Source of the DNA: Sphingobacteriaceae bacterium
GTDB taxonomy: Bacteria; Bacteroidota; Bacteroidia; Sphingobacteriales; Sphingobacteriaceae
DNA: 13,241 bases
Direction: 5' to 3'
Assembly (NCBI GenBank): GCA_947460275.1
Contig: CANHHZ010000034.1
Coordinates: 1-13,241, forward strand
This document shows, in pieces, positions 13,047 through 13,241 of this stretch. The notes beneath the pieces were generated by a model, which saw only the letters and a program-made list of their open reading frames with translations, was not told the DNA's origin and did no database searches. The position numbers were made by a program, and so were the translations under genes. Positions within the stretch are counted from its first letter, which is position 1, and every line of letters begins with the position of its first letter.

Positions 13047-13241
13047 ATGAATTTCGAATTTAGCTCCTCAGTTACAAGAGGGGGTAACATTTTTACACCC
13101 GAAAAAATAATAATTTCAGATTCATCAATTACTTGGAAAAAGAGAAACAAGTATTTGATAGGATTTGATTCGATAAGTATCACTCGCGATAAAATTTCAT
13201 CTGTAGAGGTTCAAAACAAAATTTGGGGTGCAGATATAATC
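13047..13241 (+). CDS. PH-like domain protein, 5' part only
   Basis: The frame from ATG 13047 stays open for 65 codons to the right edge. It reads MNFEFSSSVTRGGNIFTPEK, then strand-rich sequence including IIISDSSITWKKRN, YLIGFDSISITRDKISSVEV and QNKIWGADII. The order of short strands, a TWKKR turn and an I.R..ISSVEV strand resembles small bacterial PH-like domains that set out a membrane- or protein-binding sandwich. The match is by eye and weak. The gene starts 33 bp after the 70-residue gene on the same strand, so the pair is probably one operon. Its C-terminus lies outside the window. Confidence 0.6.
   Translation, partial: MNFEFSSSVTRGGNIFTPEKIIISDSSITWKKRNKYLIGFDSISITRDKISSVEVQNKIWGADII

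Noticed and set aside
12777..13183. Minus-strand open frames opposite the 70-residue and PH-like genes
   Set aside because: They are antisense to genes with a predicted promoter, a short leader and sensible composition; their translations look random.
1..13241. tRNA, rRNA, insertion sequence or integrase genes
   Set aside because: No cloverleaf, rRNA signature, transposase or recombinase motif was seen on either strand by eye.

Overview
The window looks like chromosomal DNA from a Bacteroidota bacterium, most likely a Sphingobacteriaceae-like relative (Pedobacter/Mucilaginibacter type). Reasons: the DNA is strongly AT-rich; Shine-Dalgarno sequences are nearly absent; several promoters fit the Bacteroidota -33 TTG / -7 TAnnTTTG pattern; and the families present (HigB/HigA of the Bacteroidota type, DUF2306, DUF3703, DUF2452, DUF1624, AraC regulators with a multi-pass membrane N-terminus, lipoproteins starting MKK) are typical of this phylum. 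The genus is inferred, not shown. I see no rRNA, tRNA, CRISPR array, transposase or integrase.

Layout, left to right. (1) 1-639, minus: a toxin-first HigB/HigA toxin-antitoxin pair; the antitoxin runs off the left edge. (2) 772-2004, minus: a Crp/Fnr-type regulator followed by a DUF2306 membrane protein. Divergent from it, 2164-3102 plus: an SRPBCC-like protein and a DUF3703 protein. A hairpin terminator lies near 3225. (3) 3305-3829, plus: an exported thioredoxin-fold protein with a CPYC motif. (4) 3921-5203, minus: a tightly packed three-gene membrane cluster, two tiny two-helix proteins and a membrane-anchored protein with a DnaJ-like array of six CxxC pairs. (5) 5574-6746, plus: a DUF1624/heparan-alpha-glucosaminide N-acetyltransferase-like membrane protein, closed by a strong bidirectional terminator. 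(6) 6867-9832: three NTF2/SnoaL-fold lipoproteins (two minus, one plus and divergent) and a membrane-tethered AraC-family regulator. (7) 10055-12642, minus: a DUF2452 protein, a DMT/EamA transporter and a large HTH-plus-helical-repeat protein that overlaps the transporter by 19 bp. (8) 12801-13241, plus: an unrecognised 70-residue protein and the start of a second protein resembling a bacterial PH domain, both behind an unusual promoter region.

The most unusual signals are regulatory. Upstream of the 70-residue gene, four GTTTGG-like decamers repeat at exactly 10-bp intervals (12711-12750), and the last one supplies the predicted -33 element. A palindromic GTGTTYAAACA motif occurs upstream of three transcription units: the ester-cyclase-like lipoprotein gene, the AraC-family gene, and the last divergent pair. 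That suggests a shared operator. The three-gene DnaJ-zinc-finger membrane cluster is the best candidate for an uncharacterised protein system. Most other genes are ordinary accessory or housekeeping-like genes for this phylum.
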